From contig NC_134414.1 in assembly GCF_030867145.1 (NCBI RefSeq), positions 67,896,814-67,960,813 on the forward strand: DNA of 64,000 nt, read 5' to 3'. This stretch comes from Opisthocomus hoazin. Its lineage: Eukaryota > Chordata > Aves > Opisthocomiformes > Opisthocomidae. Positions 25,133-35,780 of this stretch are shown piece after piece (the stretch's first letter is position 1; each line of letters begins with the position of its first letter). Made by a program: the position numbers and the translations under genes. The notes below the pieces were generated by a model. It searched no databases. It was not told the origin of the DNA and saw nothing but the letters and a program-made list of their open reading frames with translations.

Positions 25133-25160
25133 CCCCCCCCCCCCCCCCCCCCCCCCCCCC
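25133..25160. repeat. Poly-C run (28 C), G-run on the EFNB2 sense strand
   Basis: Twenty-eight uninterrupted C bases lie about 155 bases into EFNB2 intron 1. In the nascent EFNB2 transcript this is a 28-base G run close to the first splice donor, able to form G-quadruplexes. Homopolymers of this length are often mis-sized in assemblies. Confidence 0.95.
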
Positions 25161-25316
25161 GCCGGGGCCGCCCGCCCCGGGCCCGGCCAGACCCAGCCGC
25201 CAGCCCGGGCCGAAGCCCCCCGCTCGCAGCGACCCCCGCCCCGTCGTCCCCCCCGCCCCGTCGGGCAGCGCCGGCCCCCGGGGCAGACGGCGGGCAGGAG
25301 CGGGACGGCAACTTAC

Positions 25317-25447
25317 TTGGGGTTGGAGGAGTTCCAATAGATGGGGTCTAAAACGATGGACCTCGCCAGCGCAGTCCTGCACAAGACCACCGCGACCCCC
25401 CAGCAGTACTTCCAGGCGGAGCCGTCTCGCCGCCGCGCTGCTGCCAT
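25317..25447 (-). CDS. EFNB2: Ephrin-B2, coding exon 1 (signal peptide and mature N-terminus)
   Basis: The exon encodes residues 1-43 plus two bases of codon 44. It opens with a basic N-terminus (Arg5-Arg7) and a hydrophobic signal-peptide core, WKYCWGVAVVLC at residues 12-23. Cleavage is expected near residue 28. The mature start, SIVLDPIYWNSSNP, contains the conserved ephrin-B2 N-glycosylation sequon Asn39-Ser-Ser. The start codon was chosen by similarity to vertebrate ephrin-B2 and by its strong context (ACC before ATG, G after). The same frame stays open upstream to 25639, but that part is low-complexity and unlike ephrin. The donor GTAAGT begins at 25316, and the exon ends in AA, which joins the A of exon 2 to make Lys44. 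Rough comparison suggests a few extra alanine or arginine residues near the N-terminus relative to the human protein. Confidence 0.97.
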
Positions 25448-25490
25448 GGTCGCGGCCGGCGCCGAGCGTGCGTGTGTGTCCCGTGTCCGT

Positions 25491-25502
25491 CCCCCCCCCC
25501 CC
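25491..25502 (-). repeat. G12 run just upstream of the EFNB2 start codon
   Basis: Twelve C on the plus strand give twelve G in the EFNB2 sense strand, about 45 bases before the ATG. If transcribed, this places a G-quadruplex-capable tract in the 5' leader, where it could slow initiation. The transcription start is not known from sequence. Confidence 0.7.
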
Positions 25503-25710
25503 GGCGCCTGGCCAACTCCGCCGGGCCGCTTCCCCGCACCCGGGCGGCAGCAGCGGGGCGGGGGGCCGGTATCCCACCAGCCGGGACGGTCGAGGAGGAA
25601 GAGAGAAATAAAAAAATAAAAAAATTCTGGGAAGACCAAAAAAAAAAAAAAAAGAAAATCACAGGCGAAGGGTCGACGATGCCCTCGGCGAGAGCTGCAG
25701 GCAGATCTAC

Positions 25711-25717
25711 TGAGTCA
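25711..25717. promoter_or_regulatory. AP-1 motif TGAGTCA
   Basis: This is a perfect, almost palindromic AP-1 site in the context CTACTGAGTCATGTAC, about 265 bases upstream of the EFNB2 start codon and within its CpG island. The extended CTGAGTCA also resembles an NF-E2/MAF half-site. The match is exact; use in vivo is inferred. Confidence 0.4.
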
Positions 25718-26601
25718 TGTACGCCGCCCGCACGTAGGGAATTCTCCTGCGAGGTAGGATCCACGCCGCCTCCGAAGTGACAACAGCCGCAACAAAAAAA
25801 AAAAAAAGGACGCAGACGCCTCAGTCTTTCCCCTCACCGGGGGTCTCCCGGCCGCCGCGGAAGGTGCCACTCCAGCTGCCAACTCCCATTTGGATCCAGT
25901 GCGCCGCACACGTTCGCAGTGTCTCAGGCTCGCGTGAGAAGGAGTAAGGAGGGGAAAAACAATAAAAAACAAAAGGTAAAATAGGAGAAATGGTGGTGGG
26001 GGAAATAAAGGGTTCGGGGTAGAGGGACACAGCCTGGGCGGGAGGGTTCTCCCGTGTCTCTCACTGCTCCCCGCAGCTTGCAATCCGCACGGGCACCGGC
26101 CCGGGCTGTTTCGGGGGGCTCTGAAGCAACCGCGAGTCAGTAAATCCACTCCGAGAGTCGGCGGCCCTGGTCTCGGGGAGGCGCATCCGCAGGGCTCCGG
26201 CTTCCCCGGGGGGCACCGCTGTCCTCGTCGCCGGCGGCGTCCCCGGAGCGGAGCCGGGGAAGGAACGGGCGGTGGGTGGAAAAAATAATAATCAAAAGCA
26301 AAATGAAACGAAACAGAAGGGGAGGGGGGCGGCGCGGCGTCAGAACGTCCCTCTCCCTCCCGTTGCGAGATCCGCAGTGCGCGCCGCGGCGGCGGCGGGA
26401 GGAGGAGGACGAGGACGAGGAGGAAGGCCGGGAGCGGGACTCGCGCGGCCGCGCAGCCCAGCGCGCAGCAGACGGGAGGAGGAGGAGCGGCGACGCCCGC
26501 CGTAGCCGCTCCTGTCGCGATGCCGCCCCGCTGCCGCCGCCGCCGCCACGGCGAGTCCCCGGCGCAGGAGCGCGGCCGGCAGCAGCGCGCCGCCGTAGCC
26601 A

Positions 26602-26607
26602 TATAAG
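26602..26607 (+). promoter_or_regulatory. TATA-like / CArG-like word in GC-rich DNA
   Basis: CCATATAAGC stands alone in an otherwise pure GC stretch, 1.15 kb upstream of the EFNB2 start codon. Read on the plus strand it is a good TATA word (CATATAAG). It also matches a serum-response CArG box (CC, six A/T, GG) except for the last base. If it acts as a TATA box, transcription would go rightward, divergent from EFNB2. It may equally be unused. Confidence 0.25.
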
Positions 26608-26968
26608 CGCGGCCCCGCCGCCCCGCCGCCGCTGCTCATAGGGCCGCCGCCGGGCCGCCGCGCTGGTTGGGCGCCGGGCGCGTCACTTACAGCCGCGGCG
26701 GGGCGGGGCCGCGCCGGGACCCGCCGCGCCGCGCCGCGCCGGGCGGGCAGGTAACACCCCCGGCCCCGGCGGGGTGAGGGGGGGGGGGTCGCTCGCTCTT
26801 AGTCCCCCCGGGGCTGCGCGGGAGGCGCGGCCGGCCCACGCGGGGCGAAATCAGTGGGAAAAAATAAAATGCGATAAAATACACCGCCCCCCACCCCCAA
26901 ACCCCGTCTTTGCTAAAACTGAGCGGTTTCGAAGCGCATCGCCGCGCCGAGAGCGGGGAGCGGCGGCA

Positions 26969-27058
26969 GGGCGGGGGGCCGCGGGGGTCCCCCGCACCCT
27001 GCCCGCCGCAGCAGGGCGGGGGGCCGCGGGGGTCCCCCGCACCCTGCCCGCCGCAGCA
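26969..27058. repeat. Perfect 45-bp tandem duplication
   Basis: Two identical adjacent 45-bp units (26969-27013 and 27014-27058) lie upstream of EFNB2. Each contains the 15-base perfect inverted repeat GCGGGGGTCCCCCGC. Identity of the copies suggests a recent duplication or an assembly artefact in GC-rich DNA. Confidence 0.9.
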
Positions 27059-29099
27059 GGGCGCAGCCCCCCTCCCTCCCCGGGGGAGCTCCGCGGCAGC
27101 GGCCACCTGCGCGGGGAAGGGCCGGGTCTGCGCGGGCGCGGAGCTCCCCGCGCAACTTTCCGCGGGTGTCCCGCCGGGGTGGGGGGGGGAGGTCTCCCGG
27201 GCTGGCCCTTCCCTGGGGGGCTCTGAGTTCCCAAAGTTTGCCCGGATACGCCTTGATCGGCCGCGGGCCGTCCCGAAACAGCGAGGAGCTGTGCCCGCGG
27301 AGCCCCCTCGGAGGGGCGCGGGTTCCCTCGCCTCAGCGCCCCCGACCCTCCCTCCCTCCCGCGCGTTTTCTTTGGTGGGGGGCGGAGGGGGGCATTTTGA
27401 GATCCGGCCCTTGTTCGGACCCCGTGCGCCTCGGCGGCACCTGGCCCGTTTATTTCTTTTCACCGGTCCTTTCTGTCCGGAGGGAGCTGCTCCCCCGCCG
27501 GCTCCGGGCGGCCCCCGGGGGGCGCAGAGAGCTCCGGGCGGCCCCCGCGGGCGCTGCCGCCGCCGCCGCCGCTCTCGGGGCCCGGCCCGGCTCCCGCGCG
27601 CTTCCACGGGGACACAGCGCCCACTAGCGGCCACCGCCGGCCCTCTGCGGGTGGGGAAGGGGGGGGCGCGGGGCACGGTCCCCTCGGCTGTGTCCGTCAC
27701 GCCCCGACTCGGCGGCTCCCTTGCGTCCTGCCCTGCCCGGCGCCTACGCGGGTCCCCCGGGGACGGGACCGGCCGGTACGGCGGCCCCGGGCCTGGAGGG
27801 GCGGCACAAGTGAACCGGGAGCTCTGCCGGTGGCCGAGCGCCGGCCGTACGGTGTGACAGTCGCCCCGGTAAAACGAAGGCGGCGGGGAAGGGGGGGGAC
27901 CGATTTGCTTCCAGCGGGGATTTCTTGCCAAAACAGTGCCGGCAGAAAGGAGCAAAACCTAAATCCCGGGAGGTTACGGCGTGCTTCCTGCCGTTCCCCT
28001 GCCTCGTGCTCCCGGCGCGCAGGGGACGTGCTGCAAGAGACCGTAACGAAGAGCCAATTCCGTATAATTTGATTTCCGAAGAAATAAGGGCGTTTGCTTA
28101 AAAATGGGGTGAGCGGTGGTGCTCGTTCGGCCCGCGGACGGACGCGGGGAAGCGCTTACAAGGAGAACGGCTGGCGCTGTGATTTATTTCGCTGATCAAT
28201 CAATTGGGGAAAAACACGATCGCTTCCCCCCACCCCTTTTTAAATAAGCCGGCGTCCCAGCCACCCCGTCGCCGCCCCCCGGAACAGACCGCTCCTCGGG
28301 CTCGCAGCAGAGGGGAGAGGAGATCTGAGGAGCGCTCGATGCCCCACGGACTCTGTGCTAATTGCGTTTGGTGGCTCTCTGATGAGATCTCGCCACTCGA
28401 GGTAAACGAGGAAATCGGTTTGCTTCTCGCACAAAACATCGAACACGTTTGAAGTAAACTGCTTAATTAAATTTAATTTGCGGCGAGGAAGGAATTGCAG
28501 ATCCGGCGACGCGGTTTGGTGGGAAAGGATCGGATTCCCCGGGCGGGAACTCCGCGCCCCGGTGGGAGGCAGATCCCGGTGTCTGCGCACGTCGAGGGGC
28601 ACCGAAGCAGAGCTTCGCCGGCTGGGGGAGGGAAGCGCCTCGCTATTCAACTTTTAAACAAACGTCTGGTGTGTATCCAGTGGCGAGCCAATGTAAACAC
28701 CGAGCCCTGATAAGCGCTGCTGGCAGCAGGGACGTGTGAAATAGGTTTACCTCGATTTTCGCGGTGCCGCCGCTCCTGTTTGTTTTGAAGCAAAAGGTTA
28801 CGAGCGGCGTTTTGTAAAAGCTGTGAGTAAACTGTGACCTCTAACTCTCCGTATCCTGGCCTTAAGTAAACCAGAGGAAATGAAGAGCCCTGGTATTGTC
28901 TGAAAATATCCTCCCGGAGCTAAATATATCGCTCGACTTCTGTTGTCCAGCGGCTAATCATTTCGCGTAAATACGGCTGCTTCCCTCCGCTCTCCAGCGT
29001 CCCGCCGATACACGCCGTAGGTGTGTAAAAATCCGCGTCAAAAGAAAAAAAAGAAAAATCAGTTTTAAGTGAGTATCTAGAGAAGAACCGGGACTTCTC

Positions 29100-29760
29100 T
29101 CCGAGGTCACCCACGCAGCCCAGGTTAAGCCACCCCCGGAGCTGCGGGCGCGGTGGCTGCTCCCCTCCGGTCACCCTTTCTGCCCGAGGGGCCGCTCCCC
29201 GCGGCTGGGGCCGGGGCCGGGGCCGGGGCCGCTGCCTGCGGGGCCGGGCCGGGAGGTAGGGGCCGGAGCGGGCGCGGCGGAGCCCGGGGGCAGCCGCGGT
29301 GCGGCCGCGCTCCCTCCCCGGCCCCAGCTCCGGCCCCGGCCCGGTTCCCGTCGCCGCCCGCTGCGCCGGACCCCAGCTTTCCCGCCCGGCTTCCGAGGAG
29401 CCGCGGGAGTCGCCGGGGACGCGGGAGGGGAAGGCGAGCGCAGGGGCTTGGGGCGCGGGGTGGGGAAGCGGCAAAACAGCCCGCCGATACTGGGCAGCCG
29501 GCTGCTCCGCGGCCGTCCCGGGAGGAGGCACCGGCGGTACTGCCGGTACTGCGGGGAGCGCGGGTTCCCGGGGACTGGCGGGGGGGCAGGGAGGTCAGGG
29601 CCGAGGACGGACGGACGGGTGAACGGGGCCAGGGAGCGGGTGAGACCTGCCCGTCCCTCTGCCTTCGGGGAAAAACCGGGACTCGGCCACCGGCGCCGCT
29701 TAAACCTCGGCTTCCCGCACTTCAGCCGGCCTTACGGCAAAAGCCGGGTTTATCGCCCAA
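29100..29760. promoter_or_regulatory. Second GC/CpG-rich island between EFNB2 and ARGLU1
   Basis: This GC- and CpG-dense block of about 650 bp is separated from the EFNB2 island by about 450 bp of more ordinary sequence. It contains a (GGGGCC)4 tract and several GC boxes. ORFs on both strands (28920-29531 minus, 29153-29800 plus) are low-complexity GC shadows. It could be a distal part of the EFNB2 regulatory domain or the start of a non-coding transcript. Confidence 0.5.
29207..29230 (+). repeat. (GGGGCC)4 hexanucleotide repeat
   Basis: Four perfect GGGGCC units are visible. Four G4 tracts with 2-base loops meet the usual G-quadruplex rule. The unit is the same as that of the human C9orf72 repeat, but there is no homology to that locus. 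Confidence 0.95.
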
Positions 29761-32700
29761 CAACCTTCGGTTCGTTGTTTCGGCTTCTTTCCGGCAGTGA
29801 CGTGGGCGATAATCACACAGATGCTGGCTCTGACCGTACTAAATCTGTAACAACAAAGGCAGCTAATCCGAATGGGACCAGGATCGGGCCCACTGTCCCC
29901 GGGTCCCTTCCAAACATCAATCCGAACACCGGGAACGAGAATACGCGGGACATGAAATCTTTCAGTAAGCGGGAAAGCTCGCCGTCGTTCACTACTTGAA
30001 AATTTAACAATTTTGAAAGTGGAAGAGATGTAACTCGATAGACACAACTGAATAGACACAATTACTGCTGAACTTAATAAAGACGCACGATCGTGTGATT
30101 GACACTTGCTGATTTAAAGGGATTGTTTATTGTTTGTGCGAAAGGCCAAGTGTGCCGGATACTTGAAACAAGCTTCCAAAACATCATTCACACCGCAACA
30201 ATGCATTTTCTGCATTTATGGTGGAGTGAGTGTGTATCTAGCTCTTAATTTGTCTGTTTTATAACTGCAATTTTGGTTAACCATAGCTTCTCAGCAAATG
30301 AGCGTGGCTCCTCCTAAATACAGCCACAGAATTCAAGCAGCCTCATAATAAAAATCAGAAAATAAGTTGGTACATCCTAACCACGCATTTTAATTCCCCG
30401 CTTGATTATTTTTATACTGTTTCTCAGTATCGCTTTGTGAAAACAAAAATTCTTATATGAATTTGTGGCCTGCAATGACATACGCAGGGTGGGCAACGAG
30501 GCCCGGGATCAGACCCCCGCTCCCTGACCGGCCTCTCGCAGGGGTCCACGTCCCCTCGTGCAGAGCCGACCGCTCAGCCGCGTAACCCCCAGCGCCACGC
30601 GTCGCTCCGGGAAAGACGGTCGGAAGCATTAGGATGCTCAGCACGGAAACGTCAGCGGCGCTCTGCAGCTGGCCAGCAGAACAGTGGGCCGGGACGGGAA
30701 GGGGGGGGCAACCCTGAAACGCCCGCACTGGGGGGTACCCGCGCGCAACGGAAGCAGAGGCTGGACCGGCCCGTTGGTCCGAAACCGCACTTGGACCATA
30801 CCCTCCCGCCTCGCAACGAGCCTTCGGCGCACAGGCTGCTCTACCGTTCCCTTCCGAAACCGGTCACCTCTGCAATGCCACCTGGAATCTCACCTGAACC
30901 CGCACCGAGCCGAGACCCTACAGTAACAGAGCTGCTCCTGTTCCTCCCGCTTGCCGAAGGGACACCGCCGAACACTCCGAAAATGTTTAACGAGACACTT
31001 CATGCAGCTAACAGCGAATCACAACCGACACCTTAAATATTTGGTGCATGTGCACAAAACAGCACAGGAACTCCAAAAATCGTGAGAGGGCACATTAACA
31101 GCATCAGAAAAACGGGTTTACGATCTTCAGGTCAGCAAGGGCAACAGACAGGGTGAGGTGTACGAGGTGGCACACAGCCTAAGAGGAAAGGAGAGACAAT
31201 GAAGACAGGTCCTGCTTTTTAAAGACAAGACAGGAGCGGATGAAGTATTGACACTTCCGTAAGACGATACTGACATATCTGTCCATACGCAGGTATGCAG
31301 CTGCCTGGCAGCCCAGACGCTTCGCCAGCCGAATCGTCTCTGCTTTGCTCGGCTTCAAGGACACCAGCTCTCTGCCACATTTCACAGCAGTCAGCTTTCC
31401 ACTTGCACTCGGAAAAATGATGATAATGAACGTGGGAAGTTCAAAGGGCAGTTTAACAGATCTCCAAAGTAACAGCACACCGCTCGGATGCTGCTGTAAG
31501 CCCTTCCGCTCTCTCCCGCCTCTGCCCGATAGATGCATTGTTTGGTATTAAAATAATTCTCCAGGACATTCATGAAAAGGGGCTGGGAAAACTTGAGGAT
31601 CTCTTCTGCCATGATGTAAGGGAAATGGATACTGCTCAAGGTAGGTGGCAACAAAAAATGCCTGCCTACCTGCCTCCCGGGAGGGGGGGGAACCCCAAAC
31701 ACACAAAAAACAGAACAAACCCCAAACTGTCTAACCAAAATTTGAAGCTGAGACTTCAAACTCTAATGAAATAAAAATTAAACACCCAACTTTCTAACAG
31801 CAGTTTCTCTAGCTAGGTTAACACCCTCAGGCAGACCCACACAGAGCTCGTACTCGGTTTAACCACTAAATAAATCAGTCTATGTTCTAACCTACTTTGC
31901 TTTAGACAGTTATCAAGTTTTAAGGGAATGTAAGAACATCTCAAGTTCTTATCAGACGTCAGTTTACACCCCACCCCCCCCCCAAACCACGTGCACCTCT
32001 GTTTCGCCCCAAATCAACAGTATCCCTAAAGTCCTTCAGTAATTTTAAAATGAAAGAAAACCCCACAATAATCTAAATATGATGTCCACCTGCACTGGGG
32101 TCTACAAAAAGCTACCCACCAAACTCAGAATCCTTTAGGACAGTAAAGACACAGTGGTTTCTTGGTTTCTACCAACTGAACTTTTGCCCCAGGAACAACA
32201 ACAAAAAAAGGCAAAGCTATTTTTCCTTTTTTTGACAGCAAAGGGAAGGAAATGCAGGTAGGAAAGCGTGGAATGGCAGAAGGGGTGATCTACTTGTGAC
32301 TGGACATTTTGTCCACACCATAGTCCTACAGGTGTGTTTGAAAATAACCTCTCAAAGTCTAAGCCCACACAATGTTAAGCGTGAAGGAGAAACGCTCCTA
32401 TTTAGCAGCAAATTAGTGATGTAGAACAAACTGTTTGATGCCACAGCTGCCATGTATGAGAACTTAGCTTCTTGCTTCTAGAAGAGGAGAGGAAACAAAA
32501 ATGCATAGGTCTGTTTTAAGTATCGACTTTTAATAGCTTGTTTCTCATAAGGGAACAGGGGATGTTTTCTGTTTTAGAAATACAGGTACCAGTTGAGCTT
32601 TAAATACAGCCTGCTCCTGCCAACAGGTCACGTACATGATTTATTTGGCTTCAGCTTTTGTTTTTATGCATTAAGCAACCTTCAACCTTCTTTTGTAATA

Positions 32701-33060
32701 CAATATATAGACAAATTTAAGTACAGTAATAGTGTAGGTATTTTACTGTCTTCACATTTTTCTTGACATACTGGACAAAGCGGTACACATCAGTCTGTCC
32801 CCAAGCCCAGGTTTCACACAAAGCACGTTGAATACTGCTTTCAATAGCACACTCAACTTGCTCCCACGTTTAATTTGCCGAATCTACAGAAACAGAACCT
32901 TTGGGAATATCGGGAATTATTTCCAACTTTGTCCAGTGACATTCAAATGCTCAGGCAACTACTGGTAACTTTCATTTTCTGCTTACTACAGATGTTGCAT
33001 ACCGACAGGAAAAAGAAAGTTTTAGAACTGGACAAGCTATTGTAATCCCAAGTTTTGGTA
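29761..33060. other. Spacer between the EFNB2 upstream islands and ARGLU1
   Basis: No coding gene is recognisable. A GC- and CpG-rich patch lies at about 30470-30930 with no domain-bearing ORF. The rest is AT-rich unique sequence with a C-rich run near 31973-31983. The 3' end of ARGLU1 may extend into the right part of this interval if the more distal poly(A) signal is used. Confidence 0.7.
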
Positions 33061-33082
33061 GAATTATATACAAAAAGGGGAC

Positions 33083-33088
33083 TTTATT
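33083..33088 (-). terminator. ARGLU1: Candidate ARGLU1 poly(A) signal AATAAA
   Basis: TTTATT on the plus strand is AATAAA in the ARGLU1 sense, about 1.29 kb after the stop codon, a reasonable 3' UTR length for this gene. Other AATAAA hexamers on the same strand lie at 33710-33715, 33693-33698 and 32640-32645. The last is followed by a GT-richer stretch. I cannot tell which is used. Confidence 0.35.
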
Positions 33089-34230
33089 TATATAGAGTTT
33101 TCAATCTGTAGTTTCACTTTTCAAAATAAAACCTGTATATATAAACGGATAACATTCAAGATCTGTATATGAATAACAGTTGCTTTCTGGCTAAAACAAT
33201 ATATTTAGACAGAATCTCACTTTCTGTTTTTCACTTCAAGTATGCTAGCCAGTCCAGTCCTTTGGGAAAAAACACTTCCATTTTTAAATCTTTTCGGATC
33301 CATCAGGTTCATTATATGGTACTGACCTTATCCTATACAATATACTATATTATGAGGTGAACTGAAGGGGATTAGATATCAAAGTATCGGTCTGGGTGCA
33401 GTAAGCCAAACAGCTGTTCAAACATGATACTACAGCTGAAATAAGTCTCTGTCAGAATAAAAACCAACATTCATGAAAACAGCAGCAGCCACCAAAAAAC
33501 ATTCACAACTGCAGGGATTTTTTACTGGATGTAATTTTGCATTATAAGTAGGAGAAGCCACAATAGTTTAAAGCAAAATTAAAAAAAAATACCACTATAG
33601 TCTTGAGTTTAATAATGTGAATCATCACTCATAGCTGTTTATAGAAGTGTGCTAAAAAAATTTACTTAAACATATGAATTTAAGACTTTCACTTTATTCA
33701 GCAAATTGGTTTATTTACACAATGGGGAACGCTGGTTGAACGCTGTCAATGTAATAAAAACAAACCTAACAGAGACAATACTGAACTCTCTCTATGTATT
33801 CATAGCAGAAATGACAAACTATTTCCTTACCTGTATCAGGAACATCAAGCGCAACAATGGGACAGTATCATCAGACACTGATTTAACAAGAAACCACAGA
33901 GGTCCAGTAATACTATGGCAATTTACTCATGTATTTACTGACTTTAAAAAAAAAAAAGAAAAGTCAGCAATACCCAGTATAAAGTTCTGTCAATTATCAA
34001 ACTCTGATGAGTAGGTCAGTAAAACCTTATCAGATCATCCACAATTCATAAAGTGACCTGATCTGCTTCAGACCACTAATACAGAAACAAAATTGATGGG
34101 AATACATTACCCTCTAAAAGGCGACAATGATCTGATAAGGGTTTAATTTAATGGAAGTTTAAAAAAATTAAGAATTGCAGAGCACAGCCCCTATTAGAAC
34201 AAGCTAACTTTCCAGACTTTCAAAAAAGAC

Positions 34231-34268
34231 AAAAAAAAAAAAAAAAAAAAAGGAAAAAAAAAAAAAAA
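34231..34268 (-). repeat. A21-GG-A15 tract (U-rich in the ARGLU1 3' UTR)
   Basis: Twenty-one A, two G, then fifteen A on the plus strand become U15-CC-U21 in the ARGLU1 mRNA shortly after the stop codon. Such a tract could bind U-rich-binding proteins. Its length may vary or be mis-assembled. Confidence 0.9.
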
Positions 34269-34376
34269 CCAACACTTCAACATGAAGCTACCATACAAAG
34301 TTTTTTCTGTTTTCCTTTTTTGTTGATGGGTTTTTTGTTTGTTTCATTTTTTCTTTTAAGCGTTCAGAGTTGCAAT

Positions 34377-34541
34377 TTAATCCTGGCTTTTTAGTGAGAA
34401 GGACAGTTTTGGCCTAGACTTTCCTTTGCCCAGGATAATTTTTTGCTCTTCCTTTTGCTGACGTTGTCTCTCTTGTTCTAGTTTCATCCTCTCCTCATGA
34501 ATCTTTCTTTGTTCTTCAACAATTTTCAATTGTTCTTCAGC
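34377..34541 (-). CDS. ARGLU1: ARGLU1 coding exon 4 (C-terminus)
   Basis: This is the last coding exon, encoding residues 223-276. It begins [20 protein letters not shown], continues the Glu/Arg/Gln-rich helical region, and ends with the conserved basic tail [15 protein letters not shown] followed by KSQD and TAA at 34379-34377. The acceptor is a TATATAG at 34548-34542. The exon starts in phase 0, directly after Leu222. Compared with the mammalian protein as I know it, the differences are few and conservative (for example Lys for Arg in EEQLKI, and KSQD for KTQD). No break is seen. Confidence 0.97.
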   Translation of the reverse strand, partial: AEEQLKIVEEQRKIHEERMKLEQERQRQQKEEQKIILGKGKSRPKLSFSLKSQD

Positions 34542-35780
34542 CTATATATGAAAATGGTAGAATTTAGGCCAGCATATTTTGTAGTCATAAAAGCACTTTA
34601 CAAGTCCATATTAAATTCCAAACAGGTCCGATCCTGCATAGGTATGTAAGCAGTTCTACCTGAGCTAGATGCCATAGCTAGTTTCAGTGAAACTATTTAT
34701 AAAATGGTTATTTGAACTGAGTTTAGAAGGAACACTCAAAACTTTTTAAAGCTAATGTGTCAAAATTTTGAGTGCTTACACGCAATGTTTTTCAGCATTG
34801 CTTTGCAAACACATTACACTTTAATTAAGGAAGTCAGTGTATATAAAAATTCCCCTGACACCTGTCACGTGTCAGATGAAGACAATATAATGAAGTAACA
34901 GACCTTCAAACAGATGTCTCCCCGCTCCAAAATGCACCTAAAAACCCCTCCTATTTCAAAATCTTCGTTACTTGATTTGTAACAAGTCAATCCTTACACT
35001 GACTTATGGTTCTTACAACTCTTCTGGTGGTCTTCTAAAGGTGTTTATTAGTTCTTTATGTCAGTTAATACTTTGAGTTTTCTATTTGTCCCGTTTCTAC
35101 CATTTGAGGTTGAGAAAGGGGTAAAACAGAGAGAGATCTAAAGTTCAAGCACACAGTTTTAAGAAGCATCATCTTTACCTGAAAAAGGTGTCATTACTTG
35201 GGTAACTGAAACTTCTCAGAGTTCAACTGGGATTCAGAGGAAGCTGAGTTTGGCTTATCATTAATTGATTAGAATCAGCTAAATCATATTGAATGTCCTC
35301 ATGAGGCAGGCACCTGCTTAAACAGGCTTGGCGACCAAAATGAGCTAGATTTTCGTAGCTTACACATCTTGAGCTTATGCTGAAAGTCCCTTTCAGCACT
35401 TGTACCTCACCATTATACTAGTTTCAAATCCAGTTTGTACTTGTCCAGCTCAAGAAACCAGAATTAGTCACTTCTGTTGTAGAAGCTGAATGTATCCACA
35501 AACTTACTTCAACCTTGCCTGTGAGATACAGTTAAAAATGTACTTTTCAAATTCTGAAGGCAGTTATCTTCCTCTAAATTAACCAAATTTTTTTCAGACT
35601 AGTGCCACTGCTAAGCATCTGGTCTCTTACGCTCAAGGGAAGGAGAGTAATGCTACTAACATAACCAGCAACAGAAAAGTTAAACTCTAGAAAGGGTTGA
35701 TTTGTTTATTCTAATTGCGTTGCAAATCAGGCAGAGGGACCTGTATTCCCCTAAAGAGTGGTAACTAAACCTTCACATAC
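34542..35780 (-). other. ARGLU1: ARGLU1 intron 3
   Basis: This is a 1.24-kb intron between donor GTATGT (35780 downward) and acceptor TATAG (ending at 34542). It is AT-rich, and I see no repeat family and no further exon. Confidence 0.93.

Larger units (their letters stand above)
3982..25316 (-). other. EFNB2: EFNB2 intron 1 (21.3 kb)
   Basis: This is the single large intron between the signal-peptide exon and the receptor-binding-domain exon. Splice sites are GTAAGT at 25316-25311 and a pyrimidine-rich tract ending in AG at 3983-3982. No further ephrin exon is visible inside. Identified contents are a CR1 fragment (5777-5915), a CpG-rich patch (10960-11720), short A-rich and AAT runs, a 45-bp minisatellite (17807-18125), poly-C and poly-G runs (20689 and 21252) and three stretches that resemble conserved noncoding DNA. 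From 23.5 kb onward it enters the promoter CpG island. The remaining sequence (about 6-10.9, 11.8-17.7 and 18.8-20.6 kb) is ordinary AT-rich intronic DNA in which I recognise nothing. Confidence 0.9.
23560..28680. promoter_or_regulatory. EFNB2: EFNB2 CpG island and promoter region
   Basis: This is about 5 kb of very high GC and CpG density around EFNB2 exon 1, extending about 1.8 kb into intron 1 and about 3.2 kb upstream. It contains GC boxes (GGGGCGGGGC near 26700), poly-C and poly-G runs and a 45-bp direct duplication. Transcription on the minus strand should start upstream of 25447, but I cannot place the start site. Many long ORFs here on both strands (for example 26687-27955 minus, 26910-27857 plus) are stop-poor GC shadows with low-complexity Pro/Arg/Gly translations and no known domains. 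Confidence 0.85.
33065..34376 (-). other. ARGLU1: ARGLU1 3' untranslated region (left end uncertain)
   Basis: This is sequence downstream of the ARGLU1 TAA in the sense direction. It carries a U-rich block (complement of 34231-34268) about 110-145 bases after the stop and several AATAAA hexamers. The ORF at 33706-34014 on the opposite strand has no recognisable domain. The left end is set at the candidate signal near 33083 and could be several hundred bases off. Confidence 0.55.

Noticed and set aside
25448..25639. N-terminal extension of ephrin-B2 in the same open frame
   Set aside because: The frame is open upstream to an earlier ATG, but the added residues are low-complexity and unlike ephrins. 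The downstream ATG has the better context and begins the family-like N-terminus.
25715..26602. 295-codon minus-strand ORF just upstream of EFNB2 exon 1
   Set aside because: It is a low-complexity translation in CpG-island DNA with poly-Phe and poly-Pro runs, no homology to ephrin, and it is separated from the ephrin start codon by a different frame.
27620..27640. CTCF-like word CCACTAGCGGCC near the EFNB2 island
   Set aside because: At least two core positions differ from the CTCF consensus, so I do not call it a site.
26687..27955. 422-codon minus-strand ORF upstream of EFNB2
   Set aside because: It is a GC-island shadow: long Pro/Arg/Gly low-complexity translation, overlapping equally long ORFs on the plus strand (26910-27857), no domain, and it includes the 45-bp tandem duplication.
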